From: Bradyrhizobium sp. CCBAU 51765
GTDB taxonomy: Bacteria; Pseudomonadota; Alphaproteobacteria; Rhizobiales; Xanthobacteraceae
DNA: 64,000 bases
Reading direction: 5' to 3'
Assembly: GCF_015291725.1 (NCBI RefSeq)
Contig: NZ_CP030038.1
Coordinates: 3,895,001 to 3,959,000 of the forward strand
Each line of letters begins with the position of its first letter. The first letter of the stretch is position 1. The notes below the pieces were generated by a model. It saw only the letters and a list, made by a program, of their open reading frames with translations, was not told the DNA's origin and made no database searches. Shown piece by piece: positions 8,815-17,380 of this stretch. Position numbers and translations under genes: made by a program.

Positions 8815-9882
8815 ATGGCGCAGCCGATCTTCTTCACAAAGCCGCCTGCCACAGCGCTGGCCGATATCGCCACGCTGACCAAGGCGCAGCTGGTCGACCC
8901 CGACAGGGGCGGCCACGTCATCACAGGCCTGGCTTCGCTCGACGAAGCCGGCCCGATGCATCTGGCATTCTTCGACAACCTCAAATATGCGGATCAGCTC
9001 AGGGCAACCAGGGCGGGTGCCTGTCTGGTCAGTCCGCGTTTCGAGGCGGAGGTGCCCGCACATGTGGCCGTGCTGCGGGTGGCGCAGCCGTTCCGCGCCT
9101 TCGTCAGGATCGCGCGGGAATGGCACGCCGACGCGCTGCGGCCGCAATCCTGGGTCGGCAATGACGGCATCGCGCCCTCGGCGATCATCGATCCCTCGGC
9201 CCGGCTCGAGGACGGCGTGATCGTCGATCCCTTGGCCGTGATCGGCCCGGACGCCGAGATCGGCAGCGGCACGGTGATCGGCGTCGGAGCCGTGATCGGC
9301 CCCGGCGTCAAGATCGGCCGGGACTGCAATGTCGGCGCCCGCACGGCGATCCAGTGCGCCCTGATCGGCAACAACGTGCTGATCCATCCCGGCTGCTCGA
9401 TTGGCCAGGACGGCTACGGCTTCATCTTCTTCGGCCCCGAGGGCCATCTGAAGGTGCCGCAGACCGGACGGGTGCTGATCCAGAACGACGTCGAGGTCGG
9501 CGCCAACACCACGATCGACCGCGGGTCCTTGCGGGACACCGTGATCGGCGAGGGGACCAAAATCGACAACCAGGTCCAGATCGGCCACAATGTGACGATC
9601 GGCCGGCACTGCCTGCTGGCGGCACAGATCGGCCTCGCCGGCAGCCTGACCATCGGCGACAACGTGGCGCTCGGAGCGAAGGTTGGCATCAACAATCACC
9701 TCAAGATCGGCGACGGGGCTCAGGTCACCGCCATGAGCGCTGTCAAGGACGACATTCCACCGGGCGGCCGCTGGGGCGGGCATTTCGCCAAGCCGACCAA
9801 ACAATGGTTCAAGGAGATCATCGCGGTGGAGCGCCTGGTACGCGACAGCAAGGCCGAGCCGAAGGACGAGGGACGGGAATGA
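8815..9882 (+). CDS. lpxD: UDP-3-O-(3-hydroxyacyl)glucosamine N-acyltransferase
   Basis: LpxD adds the second 3-hydroxyacyl chain to UDP-acylglucosamine in lipid A synthesis. The protein has an N-terminal uridine-binding domain (about 1-110), then a left-handed beta-helix of hexapeptide repeats (many I-G-x-x-x-x units, about 115-310) and a C-terminal helix. The catalytic histidine is probably in the IGHNVTIGRH segment. The frame opens at GTG 8743, but ATG 8815 starts with the typical MAQPIFF and gives 355 residues. The stop overlaps the fabZ start (ATGA). Confidence 0.94.
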   Translation: MAQPIFFTKPPATALADIATLTKAQLVDPDRGGHVITGLASLDEAGPMHLAFFDNLKYADQLRATRAGACLVSPRFEAEVPAHVAVLRVAQPFRAFVRIAREWHADALRPQSWVGNDGIAPSAIIDPSARLEDGVIVDPLAVIGPDAEIGSGTVIGVGAVIGPGVKIGRDCNVGARTAIQCALIGNNVLIHPGCSIGQDGYGFIFFGPEGHLKVPQTGRVLIQNDVEVGANTTIDRGSLRDTVIGEGTKIDNQVQIGHNVTIGRHCLLAAQIGLAGSLTIGDNVALGAKVGINNHLKIGDGAQVTAMSAVKDDIPPGGRWGGHFAKPTKQWFKEIIAVERLVRDSKAEPKDEGRE

Positions 9883-10340
9883 CGGCGGAATCACCTGTTA
9901 AATTCGAGCTGGTGGATATCAATGCCATCCTCCAGACCCTGCCGCACCGTTTTCCGATGCTGCTCATCGACCGCGTGATCAACATCCGCGCCGATTACAG
10001 CGGCATCGGCATCAAGAATGTCACCTTCAACGAGCCGGCGTTCCAGGGGCATTTCCCCGAGCGCCCGGTCTATCCCGGCGTCATGATGATCGAGGCGATG
10101 GCGCAAACCGCGGGCGTGATCGGCATCAAGTCGGTCGAGGGCACCGAGAAGCCGCGGGCGGTGTATTTCCTCACCATCGACAAGTGCAAGTTCCGCAAGC
10201 CCGTGCTGCCCGGCGACACCATCGAATATCACATGCGCTCGCTCGGGCGCCGCAAGGCCATGTGGTGGTTTCACGGCGACGCCAAGGTCAACGGGCAGGT
10301 CGTCGCGGAGGCTGACGTCGGCGCCATGCTGACGGACTGA
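9879..10340 (+). CDS. fabZ: 3-hydroxyacyl-ACP dehydratase FabZ
   Basis: A hot-dog-fold dehydratase that turns 3-hydroxyacyl-ACP into trans-2-enoyl-ACP. It draws on the same 3-hydroxyacyl-ACP pool that LpxA and LpxD use, which explains its place here. The 153-residue protein shows LPHRFPMLLIDRV, the catalytic GHFPERPVYPGVMMIEAMAQ (His and Glu), and the C-terminal KVNGQVVAEADVGAM. ATG 9879 overlaps the lpxD stop by four bases. In most relatives lpxA comes next; here a gene on the other strand lies between. Confidence 0.95.
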   Translation: MTAESPVKFELVDINAILQTLPHRFPMLLIDRVINIRADYSGIGIKNVTFNEPAFQGHFPERPVYPGVMMIEAMAQTAGVIGIKSVEGTEKPRAVYFLTIDKCKFRKPVLPGDTIEYHMRSLGRRKAMWWFHGDAKVNGQVVAEADVGAMLTD

Positions 10341-10368
10341 GCGGCCAAGCGCTCCCACACGGGGGGCC

Positions 10369-10692
10369 TCACGCGGGACAATCGTAGCGGCTGCCGGCCG
10401 TTTCGCGCCTGATATTCTGGTTGAAGAACTGGCCCATGGACGGCGCGCCCAGGAGGCGTTCGGCCGTGTCGGCCGTTACGCCGCAATAGCGGTCATAGGC
10501 GCCGTTAGCTGCGACGACGAGATCCTGCCGCGCGCGGTCGTAACAGACCCGCTGCAGCACGGTGCTCCTGGTGATGTCGCGGCACTCGAACGTGCCGAGA
10601 TCGATGAGCTGGCGTTCACCGGTCTCGACCGTCTCGGACACAATCGATGTACCGGCGAGCTGCGCAAGCAGAAGGACCAGAGCCCTGACCAC
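10369..10692 (-). CDS. Secreted KTSC-domain protein
   Basis: A 107-residue protein with a short hydrophobic N-terminus (RALVLLLAQLAG), probably a signal peptide, then a domain ending YDRARQDLVVAANGAY..APSMGQFFNQNIR. That spacing (YD, L-x-V, aromatic-x-Y, APS-x-G-x-FF-N-x-x-IR) is the KTSC domain pattern, a small fold of unknown function. Three Cys residues around the domain plus one near the end would fit an oxidised periplasmic protein. The start is GTG 10692 with GGAG about eleven bases upstream. It stands alone on -, between fabZ and lpxA. Confidence 0.72.
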   Translation of the reverse strand: MVRALVLLLAQLAGTSIVSETVETGERQLIDLGTFECRDITRSTVLQRVCYDRARQDLVVAANGAYDRYCGVTADTAERLLGAPSMGQFFNQNIRRETAGSRYDCPA

Positions 10693-10868
10693 GATAGTTG
10701 AAGCTCCACATGAACGTGTTGATGGTCCGGCCGGACCGCTTCATCCGGCACTTGAAATACGCCGAGATGATACGTCACTGGACAGATCGGGCAAAGTCGC
10801 GCTAACCACCGGAAAACCAAGCGACTTCAACATATAACCAGACCTTCTTGACGAGTAAGATTGGCTTG

Positions 10869-11660
10869 ATGAGCAAGATTGATCCCACCGCACGGATCGC
10901 GGACGGCGCCGTGATCGGCGAGGGCACCGAGATCGGACCCTATTGCATCATCGGCCCGAACGTCGTGATCGGCGCGAATTGCAGGTTGATCGGGCATGTG
11001 CATGTCACCGCGCAGACCTCGATCGGCGACGGTTGCACCATCTACCCATTCGCCTCACTGGGCACGCCGCCGCAGTCTCTCAGCTATCGTGGCGAGCTGA
11101 CGCAGCTCAAGATCGGCTCGGGCTGCACCATCCGCGAATCCGTGACCATGAACGCCGGCACCGTTGCCGGCGGCGGCATCACGTCGGTCGGGGACCGCGG
11201 TTATTTCATGAACTGCAGCCACGTCGGCCATGACTGCCATGTCGGCAATGACGTGATCTTCGCGACCTCGGCAACGCTCGGCGGCCATTGCGAGATCGGC
11301 GACTTCGTGTTCATCGGTGGTCTCTCTGCCGTGCATCAGTTCACCCGCATCGGGCCGCAGGTCATGGTCGGCGGCGTGTGTGGCGTACGCGACGACATCA
11401 TTCCGTTCGGTCTCGTCAACGGCCAGTATGCCGTACTCGAAGGCCTCAACCTGATCGGCATGAAGCGTCGCAAGTTCACCAAGCAGCGGCTCGCGACCGT
11501 GCGCGCGTTCTACCAGAAGCTCTTCCACGGGCACGGCACGTTCGCGGAGCGTCTGGAGGCGGCGCGTCCGCTCGCCGGCGAAGACCCCGCGATCGCCGAA
11601 ATCCTCGACTTCATCGGCAAGGGCAAGCGCCCGCTCTGTCTTCCCGCCATCGCGAAGTGA
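10869..11660 (+). CDS. lpxA: Acyl-ACP--UDP-N-acetylglucosamine O-acyltransferase
   Basis: LpxA catalyses the first lipid A step, moving a 3-hydroxyacyl chain from ACP to O-3 of UDP-GlcNAc. The product has about ten hexapeptide turns (residues 1-190) forming the beta-helix and a C-terminal helical domain. The catalytic His is in MNCSHVGHDCHVGND. ATG 10869 is taken rather than the upstream TTG 10848 because it starts directly with the first coil (MSKIDPTARI) and gives 263 residues, the usual length. lpxI follows seven bases downstream. Confidence 0.95.
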   Translation: MSKIDPTARIADGAVIGEGTEIGPYCIIGPNVVIGANCRLIGHVHVTAQTSIGDGCTIYPFASLGTPPQSLSYRGELTQLKIGSGCTIRESVTMNAGTVAGGGITSVGDRGYFMNCSHVGHDCHVGNDVIFATSATLGGHCEIGDFVFIGGLSAVHQFTRIGPQVMVGGVCGVRDDIIPFGLVNGQYAVLEGLNLIGMKRRKFTKQRLATVRAFYQKLFHGHGTFAERLEAARPLAGEDPAIAEILDFIGKGKRPLCLPAIAK

Positions 11661-11667
11661 GCTCGGG

Positions 11668-12537
11668 ATGGCCGCGGACATGACATCGGCGGCTCCGGAG
11701 GTTTCGTCACCGGTCGGCATCGTCGCCGGCGGCGGCGCCATGCCGTTCGCGGTCGCCGAGTCGCTCGCCGCGCACGGCATCACGCCGGTGCTGTTTCCGC
11801 TGCGCGGGGCCTGCGATCCCGTCCGGGTGGAGAAGTTCCGCCATCGCTGGATCTCGGTCGGCCAGCTCGGCCGCGCGATGCGGCTGTTTCGCGAGGAGGG
11901 GTGCCGCGACCTGATCTTCATCGGGACCTTGGTGCGGCCCTCGCTGTCGGAGATCCGTTTCGACGTCAAGACGCTGCGCCTGCTCGGCAACGTCATTCGC
12001 GCCTTTCGCGGCGGCGACGATCATCTGTTGTCTGGTGTCGGCCGCATGCTGGAGCAGGACGGCTTTCGCATGGTCGGCATCAAGGACGTCGCACCGGATC
12101 TCCTGATGCCCGAGGGCTGCATCAGCCGCGCCTGGCCGAGCGACACCGGCAAGGCCGACATCGAGCGCGGGCGTGCGGTGCTGACCGCGCTCGGTCCGTT
12201 CGACATCGGCCAGGCCGCGGTGGTGATCGACGGCCATGTCGTGGCGGTCGAGGACATCGAGGGAACCGACGCGCTGCTCGCCCGCGTCGCGCGGCTGCGT
12301 GAGGAGGGCCGCATCCGCGCGGCCACGGGCCGCGGCGTGCTGGTGAAGGCGCCGAAGAGCGGCCAGGATCTGCGCTTCGACCTGCCGACGATCGGCCCGC
12401 GCACGATCGAGGGCGTCGCGGCCGCCGGCCTTGCGGGCATCGCCGTCATCGCCGGCAACACCATTGCCGCGGAGCCGCAAGCGATGATCGCGCTTGCCGA
12501 CGCAAAATATCTCTTCGTCATCGGCCTGCCCGCGTGA
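11668..12537 (+). CDS. lpxI: UDP-2,3-diacylglucosamine diphosphatase LpxI (DUF1009)
   Basis: LpxI hydrolyses UDP-2,3-diacylglucosamine to lipid X; it is the alphaproteobacterial replacement for the unrelated LpxH. The 289-residue protein fits DUF1009: an N-terminal domain with PVGIVAGGGAMPFAVAE and LIFIGTLVRPSLSEIR, then GGDDHLLSGVGRMLEQDGF, and a C-terminal domain ending GIAVIAGNTIAAEPQ. It lies directly between lpxA and lpxB, which supports the assignment. The stop TGA overlaps the possible GTG/ATG starts of lpxB. Confidence 0.93.
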   Translation: MAADMTSAAPEVSSPVGIVAGGGAMPFAVAESLAAHGITPVLFPLRGACDPVRVEKFRHRWISVGQLGRAMRLFREEGCRDLIFIGTLVRPSLSEIRFDVKTLRLLGNVIRAFRGGDDHLLSGVGRMLEQDGFRMVGIKDVAPDLLMPEGCISRAWPSDTGKADIERGRAVLTALGPFDIGQAAVVIDGHVVAVEDIEGTDALLARVARLREEGRIRAATGRGVLVKAPKSGQDLRFDLPTIGPRTIEGVAAAGLAGIAVIAGNTIAAEPQAMIALADAKYLFVIGLPA

Positions 12538-12554
12538 TGCAGGGGCGCGATCCC

Positions 12555-13718
12555 ATGCGCAAGATCTTTCTGATCGCCACGGAGGAATCCGGCGACCGGC
12601 TCGGCAGTGCCTTGATGAAGGTGCTGCGCGCGCGGCTCGGTGACGGCGTGCAGTTCGTCGGCGTCGGCGGCCGCACCATGGCGCGCGAGGGGCTCGAATC
12701 CTTGTTTCCGATCGAGGAGCTGTCGATCGTCGGCTTTGCCGCGGTGGTGCAGCAACTGCCGAAGATCCTGCGGCTGATCCGCGAGACCGCTGACGCGGTG
12801 GCCGAGGCCGCGCCCGACGTCCTCGTCATCATCGACAGCCCCGACTTCACCCATCGCGTCGCCCGGCGCGTGCGTTCGCGCAGTCCCGGAATCCCGATCG
12901 TCGATTACGTCTCGCCGCAGCTTTGGGCGTGGCGGCCGGGCCGCGCACGGACCATGCTTGGTTATGTCGACCATGTGCTCGGCCTGCTGCCATTCGAGCC
13001 GGAGGAATACCGCAAGCTCGGCGGGCCGCCCTGCAGCTATGTCGGTCATCCCCTGATCGAGCAATTGTCCTCGCTGCGGCCGAACGCAGAGGAGCAGAAG
13101 CGCCGCGACGGCGCACCGCCGGTGCTGCTGGTGCTGCCCGGCAGCCGCCGCAGCGAGATCCGGCATCACCTCGACGTGTTCGGTGCGGCGCTCGGCCGGT
13201 TGCAGGCGGAGGGGCGCACGTTCGAGCTGATGCTGCCGACCATGCCGCATCTCGAAGCCACCATCCGCGAGGGCGTCGCGAACTGGCCGGTCAAGCCGGA
13301 GATCGTGATCGGCGAGAACGAGAAGCGTGCCGCTTTTCGCATCGCCCACGCGGCGCTGGCGAAATCCGGCACGGTGACGCTCGAGCTCGCGCTGTCGGGC
13401 ATTCCGATGGTGACGGCCTATCGCGTCGGCGCGATCGAGGCGTTCATCCTGCGCCGCGCGATCCGTGTCTCCTCGGTAATCCTCGCCAATCTCGTCATCG
13501 GCAAGGATGTCATTCCGGAGTATTTGCAGGAGGACTGCACGCCGGAGAAGCTGGCACCTGCGCTTCGGGACGTGCTGACGGACTCTCCGCTGCGACGGCA
13601 GCAGGTCGAGGCATTCGCCCAGCTCGATCAGATCATGTCCACCGGTAACAAGTCGCCGAGCGTGCTCGCAGCCGACATCGTGCTCGCGACGATGCGGAAG
13701 AGTAGGCGAACCAACTAA
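12555..13718 (+). CDS. lpxB: Lipid-A-disaccharide synthase
   Basis: A GT19 glycosyltransferase that joins lipid X and UDP-diacylglucosamine into the disaccharide of lipid A at the inner-membrane face. Recognisable parts are the N-terminal IFLIATEESGDRLGSALM, IDSPDFTHRVARRVR, YVSPQLWAWRPGRA, LLVLPGSRRSEI, and the C-terminal ALAKSGTVTLELAL donor-binding region. ATG 12555 is preferred, with AGGGGCG seven bases before it and 387 residues; GTG 12534 or ATG 12537 would add six or seven residues. It ends the conserved cluster; the next 4.6 kb is accessory. Confidence 0.94.
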   Translation: MRKIFLIATEESGDRLGSALMKVLRARLGDGVQFVGVGGRTMAREGLESLFPIEELSIVGFAAVVQQLPKILRLIRETADAVAEAAPDVLVIIDSPDFTHRVARRVRSRSPGIPIVDYVSPQLWAWRPGRARTMLGYVDHVLGLLPFEPEEYRKLGGPPCSYVGHPLIEQLSSLRPNAEEQKRRDGAPPVLLVLPGSRRSEIRHHLDVFGAALGRLQAEGRTFELMLPTMPHLEATIREGVANWPVKPEIVIGENEKRAAFRIAHAALAKSGTVTLELALSGIPMVTAYRVGAIEAFILRRAIRVSSVILANLVIGKDVIPEYLQEDCTPEKLAPALRDVLTDSPLRRQQVEAFAQLDQIMSTGNKSPSVLAADIVLATMRKSRRTN

Positions 13719-13916
13719 AGTGTCTCATGAACATCTGCTTGCGACAGCACAACGGAAGCCGCTTGGCTTGGTCGCGATCGGCGGCTTGTGAACCATAGCT
13801 GACCTCGCGCCGCAACACGCAACCGTTCACGGACGATTGATTGGCTGCGCCTCCGCCACCAACGCAACCGCCTTGTATTCGGGTAAGCTTTCCTAGCGAA
13901 GCGACCGAAGAGACCA

Positions 13917-14087
13917 ATGCACTTGGGCGAATTTGTTGCCTCATTTGTTTACCATTTTTGGCCACCGCCGTCTCGTCGGATGCCGAACGATACGAGTTCG
14001 CGGCTTTCCGATTGGGCCAGTTGGGGTTTGTTTGTAATCAATTTGGTTGCCGTTCTGTTTCTCGGCTATGCCTTCCTAGTCCAATAG
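13917..14087 (+). CDS. Possible small membrane protein (56 aa)
   Basis: A short open frame with ATG 13917 preceded by GAAGAG. It encodes 56 residues: a soluble N-terminal half rich in aromatic residues and prolines (SFVYHFWPPPSRR) and one clear hydrophobic segment near the C-terminus (LFVINLVAVLFLGYAFLVQ). It lies between lpxB and the IS element in a stretch less GC-rich than its neighbours. I do not recognise it. The composition of a single-pass membrane peptide is the only support; it may be chance. Confidence 0.35.
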   Translation: MHLGEFVASFVYHFWPPPSRRMPNDTSSRLSDWASWGLFVINLVAVLFLGYAFLVQ

Positions 14088-14127
14088 TTTGGGACATGGT
14101 GTGCGGCCTCGCGGAATGTCCGCTGTT

Positions 14128-14146
14128 GGCCCAGGCCGTGTAAAAA
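14128..14146 (+). repeat. IS left terminal inverted repeat
   Basis: Nineteen bases, GGCCCAGGCCGTGTAAAAA, matched by 15761-15779 on the opposite strand with one mismatch. Confidence 0.7.
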
Positions 14147-14278
14147 TCGCGCAACTTGGGGGGCAGCTTCGCATTTCGCGGCCGCCGCGCTTCTAATTCG
14201 GTGGAATCGACCTCCTGTCATCTCAGTGGCAACCAGGAGCTTCGTGTAGGCGCTGATTTGGTCGTGCAAAAGCCGGCC

Positions 14279-15736
14279 TCACGCCTGCATCGCCTCCAGC
14301 AATCCGCCTACGCCCACGATCATCATCACGCGCTTCATGTTGTAGGCGAGCACGTTGAGCGCCATCTCGGTGGCTACCTTTGGCAGCTTTTTCGTGAGAA
14401 AGTGCGTTGCTCCCATCCAACACTTCATCGTGCCGAACGGATGCTCCGCTGTCTGACGGCGGACCCCCATTGCACTGGGGTTGTGGTCGAGCCGATCCTG
14501 AACTTTCTCCAGAACGGCCTCGTGCTCCCAGCGTGAGATGCGGCGCTCGGGGCCCGTCGTGCACTGAGCTTTTAGCGCGCAGGTTTTGCAGGCGCTTGTC
14601 CAATAGCGGCGCAGTGTCTTCCCGTCCTCTACGTTCGTATAGTGATAAGTTAGCCGCTCGCCAGCGGGACAGCGATAAACATCGTCGGCGGCGACATAGA
14701 CGAAGTCCTGTTTGCCGAAGCGGCCAGCAGCCTTGGCGCCCGAAGTCATCGGCTTCGGCAACGTCACCGTGATGTCGGCTTCCTCGCAGGCCCTGATCTC
14801 CTCGCCATCGTAATAACCGCGGTCTGCCACGACTTCGAGCGTCTCGACAGCCATCTCGTCGCGCGCCTGCCCAGCCATGTTGGCGAGTTGGTGGCGATCG
14901 GTCCCCACGTTGGTCACCTCGTGAGCCACGATGAGATGATGCCGCGTATCAACTGCAATCTGCACGTTATAGCCAACGATCCCGGTGTCTTTGCCACTTG
15001 TCGCCATCGAGCGCGCGTCAGGATCGGTATGCGAGATCTGCTTGTCCTCACTCTTCATCATCTCCGCATTGATCGCGTTGAGCCGAACGATCTCCTCCTT
15101 GAGCTTCTCGATCTTGCCCTTTAGCCGCTCAACCTTCGCCTCCGGCACCGCGTCGCCATGCCGATCGGCGGTCTCGAGCTGCGAGAGATAGCGAGCGATG
15201 CTCTCATCGATCCGCTCCAGGCGCCGCTTCATCTTGGCCTCGGTGAAGTTCTTGTCCCGCGCATTGACGGCCTTGAACTTCGATCCATCGATGGCGACGC
15301 TCGCTGCAACAAGCAGATCAAGCTTGCGGCACAGTGCGACGAACTCGCGGCAGACCTCACGAATGGCCTTGCCATTGTCCTTGCGGAAATCTGCGATGGT
15401 CTTGAAGTCCGGCGCCAGCTGCCCGGTCAGCCAGATCATCTCGATATTGCGCTGGCATTCTCGCTCCAGGCGTCGGCTCGACGGCACGCGATTGAGGTAG
15501 CCGTAGATGTAGAGCTTGAGCATCATACCGGGATGGTAGCCGGGTCGCCCCGTGTCGAGTGGCTGGACGCCAACGAAGCCCAGCTTATCCAGATCGAGCC
15601 CGTCGACGAACACATCAACCGCACGCACCGGATTGTCCTCGGCCACGTAGTCGTCGAGCAGTGCGGGGAACAACGGGCTTTGTCCGCGATCAACCCCTTC
15701 CACAAATCCCGCCATCGCTCGTCCCCGCCGATTCAT
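14279..15736 (-). CDS. IS1182-family transposase
   Basis: A 485-residue DDE transposase. The N-terminal part (DDYVAEDNPVRAVDVFVD, GRPGYHPGMMLKLYIYGYLN, RRLERECQRNIEMIWL) is typical of IS1182 proteins. The first catalytic Asp is in SVAIDGSKFKAV, the second in VVADRGYYDGEE, and the Glu near RRQTAEHPFGTMK. A Cys-rich stretch (CKTCALKAQC) precedes the last block. A charged coiled-coil insertion lies at about residues 190-235. The gene looks intact, so the element may be active. ATG 15736 lacks a clear Shine-Dalgarno; ATG 15715 (MAGFVEGVDRGQ) is an alternative with GGGGACGAGCG before it. Confidence 0.92.
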   Translation of the reverse strand: MNRRGRAMAGFVEGVDRGQSPLFPALLDDYVAEDNPVRAVDVFVDGLDLDKLGFVGVQPLDTGRPGYHPGMMLKLYIYGYLNRVPSSRRLERECQRNIEMIWLTGQLAPDFKTIADFRKDNGKAIREVCREFVALCRKLDLLVAASVAIDGSKFKAVNARDKNFTEAKMKRRLERIDESIARYLSQLETADRHGDAVPEAKVERLKGKIEKLKEEIVRLNAINAEMMKSEDKQISHTDPDARSMATSGKDTGIVGYNVQIAVDTRHHLIVAHEVTNVGTDRHQLANMAGQARDEMAVETLEVVADRGYYDGEEIRACEEADITVTLPKPMTSGAKAAGRFGKQDFVYVAADDVYRCPAGERLTYHYTNVEDGKTLRRYWTSACKTCALKAQCTTGPERRISRWEHEAVLEKVQDRLDHNPSAMGVRRQTAEHPFGTMKCWMGATHFLTKKLPKVATEMALNVLAYNMKRVMMIVGVGGLLEAMQA

Positions 15737-15760
15737 TGGAGAATCATAGCAGAGGCAGAG

Positions 15761-15779
15761 TTTTCACACGGCCTGGGCC
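15761..15779 (-). repeat. IS right terminal inverted repeat
   Basis: The mirror of 14128-14146, one mismatch in nineteen. It lies 25 bases upstream of the transposase start. Confidence 0.7.
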
Positions 15780-16379
15780 CGTGGCTGACCTCCGCCTCGC
15801 ACCTTCCGCTTCCAAGGGCTGAGCGGAAAGCCTTACGGAGACGCCGAGGACAGCCTTTGACCCAGAACCGCTTCTTTAGGGCGCCTGACGATCCCATTAC
15901 CGTAGCGATCACACGAAGTTCGGCTTCACGGGTCACGATGTCCAACATGAATGAAGTGCACCAGTTCCGCACGCTCGTCGAACTCAATTGACCCAGGCAC
16001 GGTCATCACGGCTTGAACGCCATTGTCCGCCTCTGTCACCGTGGTGATGTCTCGGACGTATCCTGATCCCATGCAATTCCGGGCCTGCGAAAGCAGACGC
16101 TGACCGTAAACCGCGGCATTCTCATTTCCTCGGTCTTCAGCTCTTGGGCGCGAGTTTGATCGGACATTCGCGCTTTTTTCAAGCTGAGCCTGAACCAATC
16201 CGCTATACTACAACCTTCGGTTTCGTGCCACTTTTGCACCTTTGGTGCCCGCCCAGGGCGGACAATGTGGGCTATTTTCAAAGTGCACTGAGATGGCGAG
16301 GAGTGCCCCGGGAGCGGACGGCCACCACACAACGGATAAAGTCGGTGCGATGATGAGCTCAACCCAAGAGGGATCCACA
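15780..16379. other. 600 bases without a confident gene, right of the IS
   Basis: No gene could be supported. On - two overlapping frames (15926-16198 and 15733-15987) give protein-like text that changes frame near 15930, for example TTVTEADNGVQAVMTVPGSIE in fragments and ELRVIATVMGSSGAL. This may be a broken gene cut by a frameshift and by the IS, or chance. The right half holds the promoter region of the universal stress protein gene. Confidence 0.3.
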
Positions 16380-16832
16380 ATGTACACCAATATTCTGTTG
16401 AGCACGGACGGTTCGGATGTCGCGGCCAAAGGCGTGAAGCACGGCATTCTCCTGGCGAAGGCCCTCGGCGCCAAGGTCACCATCATCACCGTCACCGAAG
16501 AGATGTACATCGACTATGGGAGCGGGCACGCGGGAGCGATTATCCCCTCTCAGGACGAGATGGATCGATTTGTGGCCGCCAACGAGGATCAGGCCAGGAA
16601 GGTCCTCGACGCAGCTCGCGCAATGGCAACGCAACTCGCAGTTCCTGCAGAGCTCTTGCATATTCCAGATTCGCACCCGGCTACCGCGATCATCAACACC
16701 GCAGAATCTCGCGGTTGCGATTTGATCGTCATGTCCTCTCACGGTCGCCGCGGCCTCAGAAAGCTGTTCTTGGGCAGCCAGACATCTGAGGTCTTGGCCA
16801 GTGGAAGCGTGCCAGTGCTAGTCGTGCCGTAG
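16380..16832 (+). CDS. Universal stress protein, UspA family
   Basis: A 150-residue single Usp domain, a cytoplasmic nucleotide-binding stress protein. It begins MYTNILLSTDGSDVAAKGVKH (first strand and phosphate loop) and ends with the ATP-binding pattern MSSHGRRGLRKLFLGS followed by VLVVP. The SHG-x9-GS spacing is that of ATP-binding members. ATG 16380 is chosen because AGAGGGATCC lies just upstream; the frame stays open further, with MMSS at 16350 an alternative. It stands alone in the islet between lpxB and gltA. Partner and trigger are unknown. Confidence 0.85.
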   Translation: MYTNILLSTDGSDVAAKGVKHGILLAKALGAKVTIITVTEEMYIDYGSGHAGAIIPSQDEMDRFVAANEDQARKVLDAARAMATQLAVPAELLHIPDSHPATAIINTAESRGCDLIVMSSHGRRGLRKLFLGSQTSEVLASGSVPVLVVP

Positions 16833-17074
16833 CCTGAGAGGAGCGGCGAGTGAACGTCGGCTTCTGGCCCCTTTGCGAAAGTCTAGGCAGCGTCCCGTGT
16901 GGTCGGCTCTTAGGGGTAGACCGGAAGCAATTGGCCGGCGCTCCGAAGGGCGCTCATGACCCAATGCGGAAGTCGCCTCTCTTCATCTAAAATTTAGCAT
17001 TCGGCACGTCAGAGGTTGCCGAAAATGTTCGCTACAACTTAATGAGGGTTGGCGGACCTGCCGCGAATTAGTTC

Positions 17075-17380
17075 ATGAAGCGCTACAGAAGGCAATTAAA
17101 GCTAGGGCTTCGCACTAAAGCAGATAACGATGCTTGGAAGGATGGCCTTGAGCGCGACATCGCGTTCCTTAAGGAGCATGATCCGAAAGCGTTGAACGTT
17201 GCGCTCAATCACATGCCTCCGGAGGAGGCCCGCCGAAAATGGATTATGTTCAACGCTCAGCTCGGGCGCTTGCGGCAACGCGCCGAGAGCGACGAAGATG
17301 CAAAAAGGGAGCTTGCCAGCATGATTGCGGCGTTCCTCGGTTCACTCGCGACTCGCAAGAAGCCTTACGCTGGAAATTAA
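17075..17380 (+). CDS. Hypothetical protein (101 aa)
   Basis: I do not recognise this protein. It is short, charged and probably helical (KRYRRQLKLGLRTKADNDAWK, ERDIAFLKEHDPKALN, RLRQRAESDEDAKRELASM), with no signal peptide or membrane segment. ATG 17075 has no strong Shine-Dalgarno. Its neighbours are the universal stress protein gene and the small secreted protein on the other strand, so it belongs to the accessory islet. The even composition and lack of rare residues favour a real gene, but only moderately. Confidence 0.45.
   Translation: MKRYRRQLKLGLRTKADNDAWKDGLERDIAFLKEHDPKALNVALNHMPPEEARRKWIMFNAQLGRLRQRAESDEDAKRELASMIAAFLGSLATRKKPYAGN

Larger units (their letters stand above)
14128..15779. 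mobile_element. IS1182-family insertion sequence
   Basis: A transposase gene on - is enclosed by imperfect terminal inverted repeats. The left end, 14128-14146, reads GGCCCAGGCCGTGTAAAAA; the right end, 15761-15779 on the other strand, reads the same with one change (18 of 19). The unit is about 1.65 kb, normal for this family. I see no convincing target duplication next to the repeats, so the exact ends could shift by several bases. Confidence 0.78.

Noticed and set aside
13633..13965. 110-codon frame on - overlapping the lpxB end
   Set aside because: Overlaps the lpxB C-terminus and has no recognisable feature; probably chance.
14066..14269. 67-codon frame on - crossing the IS left end
   Set aside because: It runs across the terminal repeat, so it cannot be a native gene of either side.
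14120..15790. Target-site duplication of the IS
   Set aside because: The bases on each side of the repeats (left ..CTGTT or ..GCCCA, right TGGGCCC or CGTGG) do not match as a direct repeat at any sensible offset.
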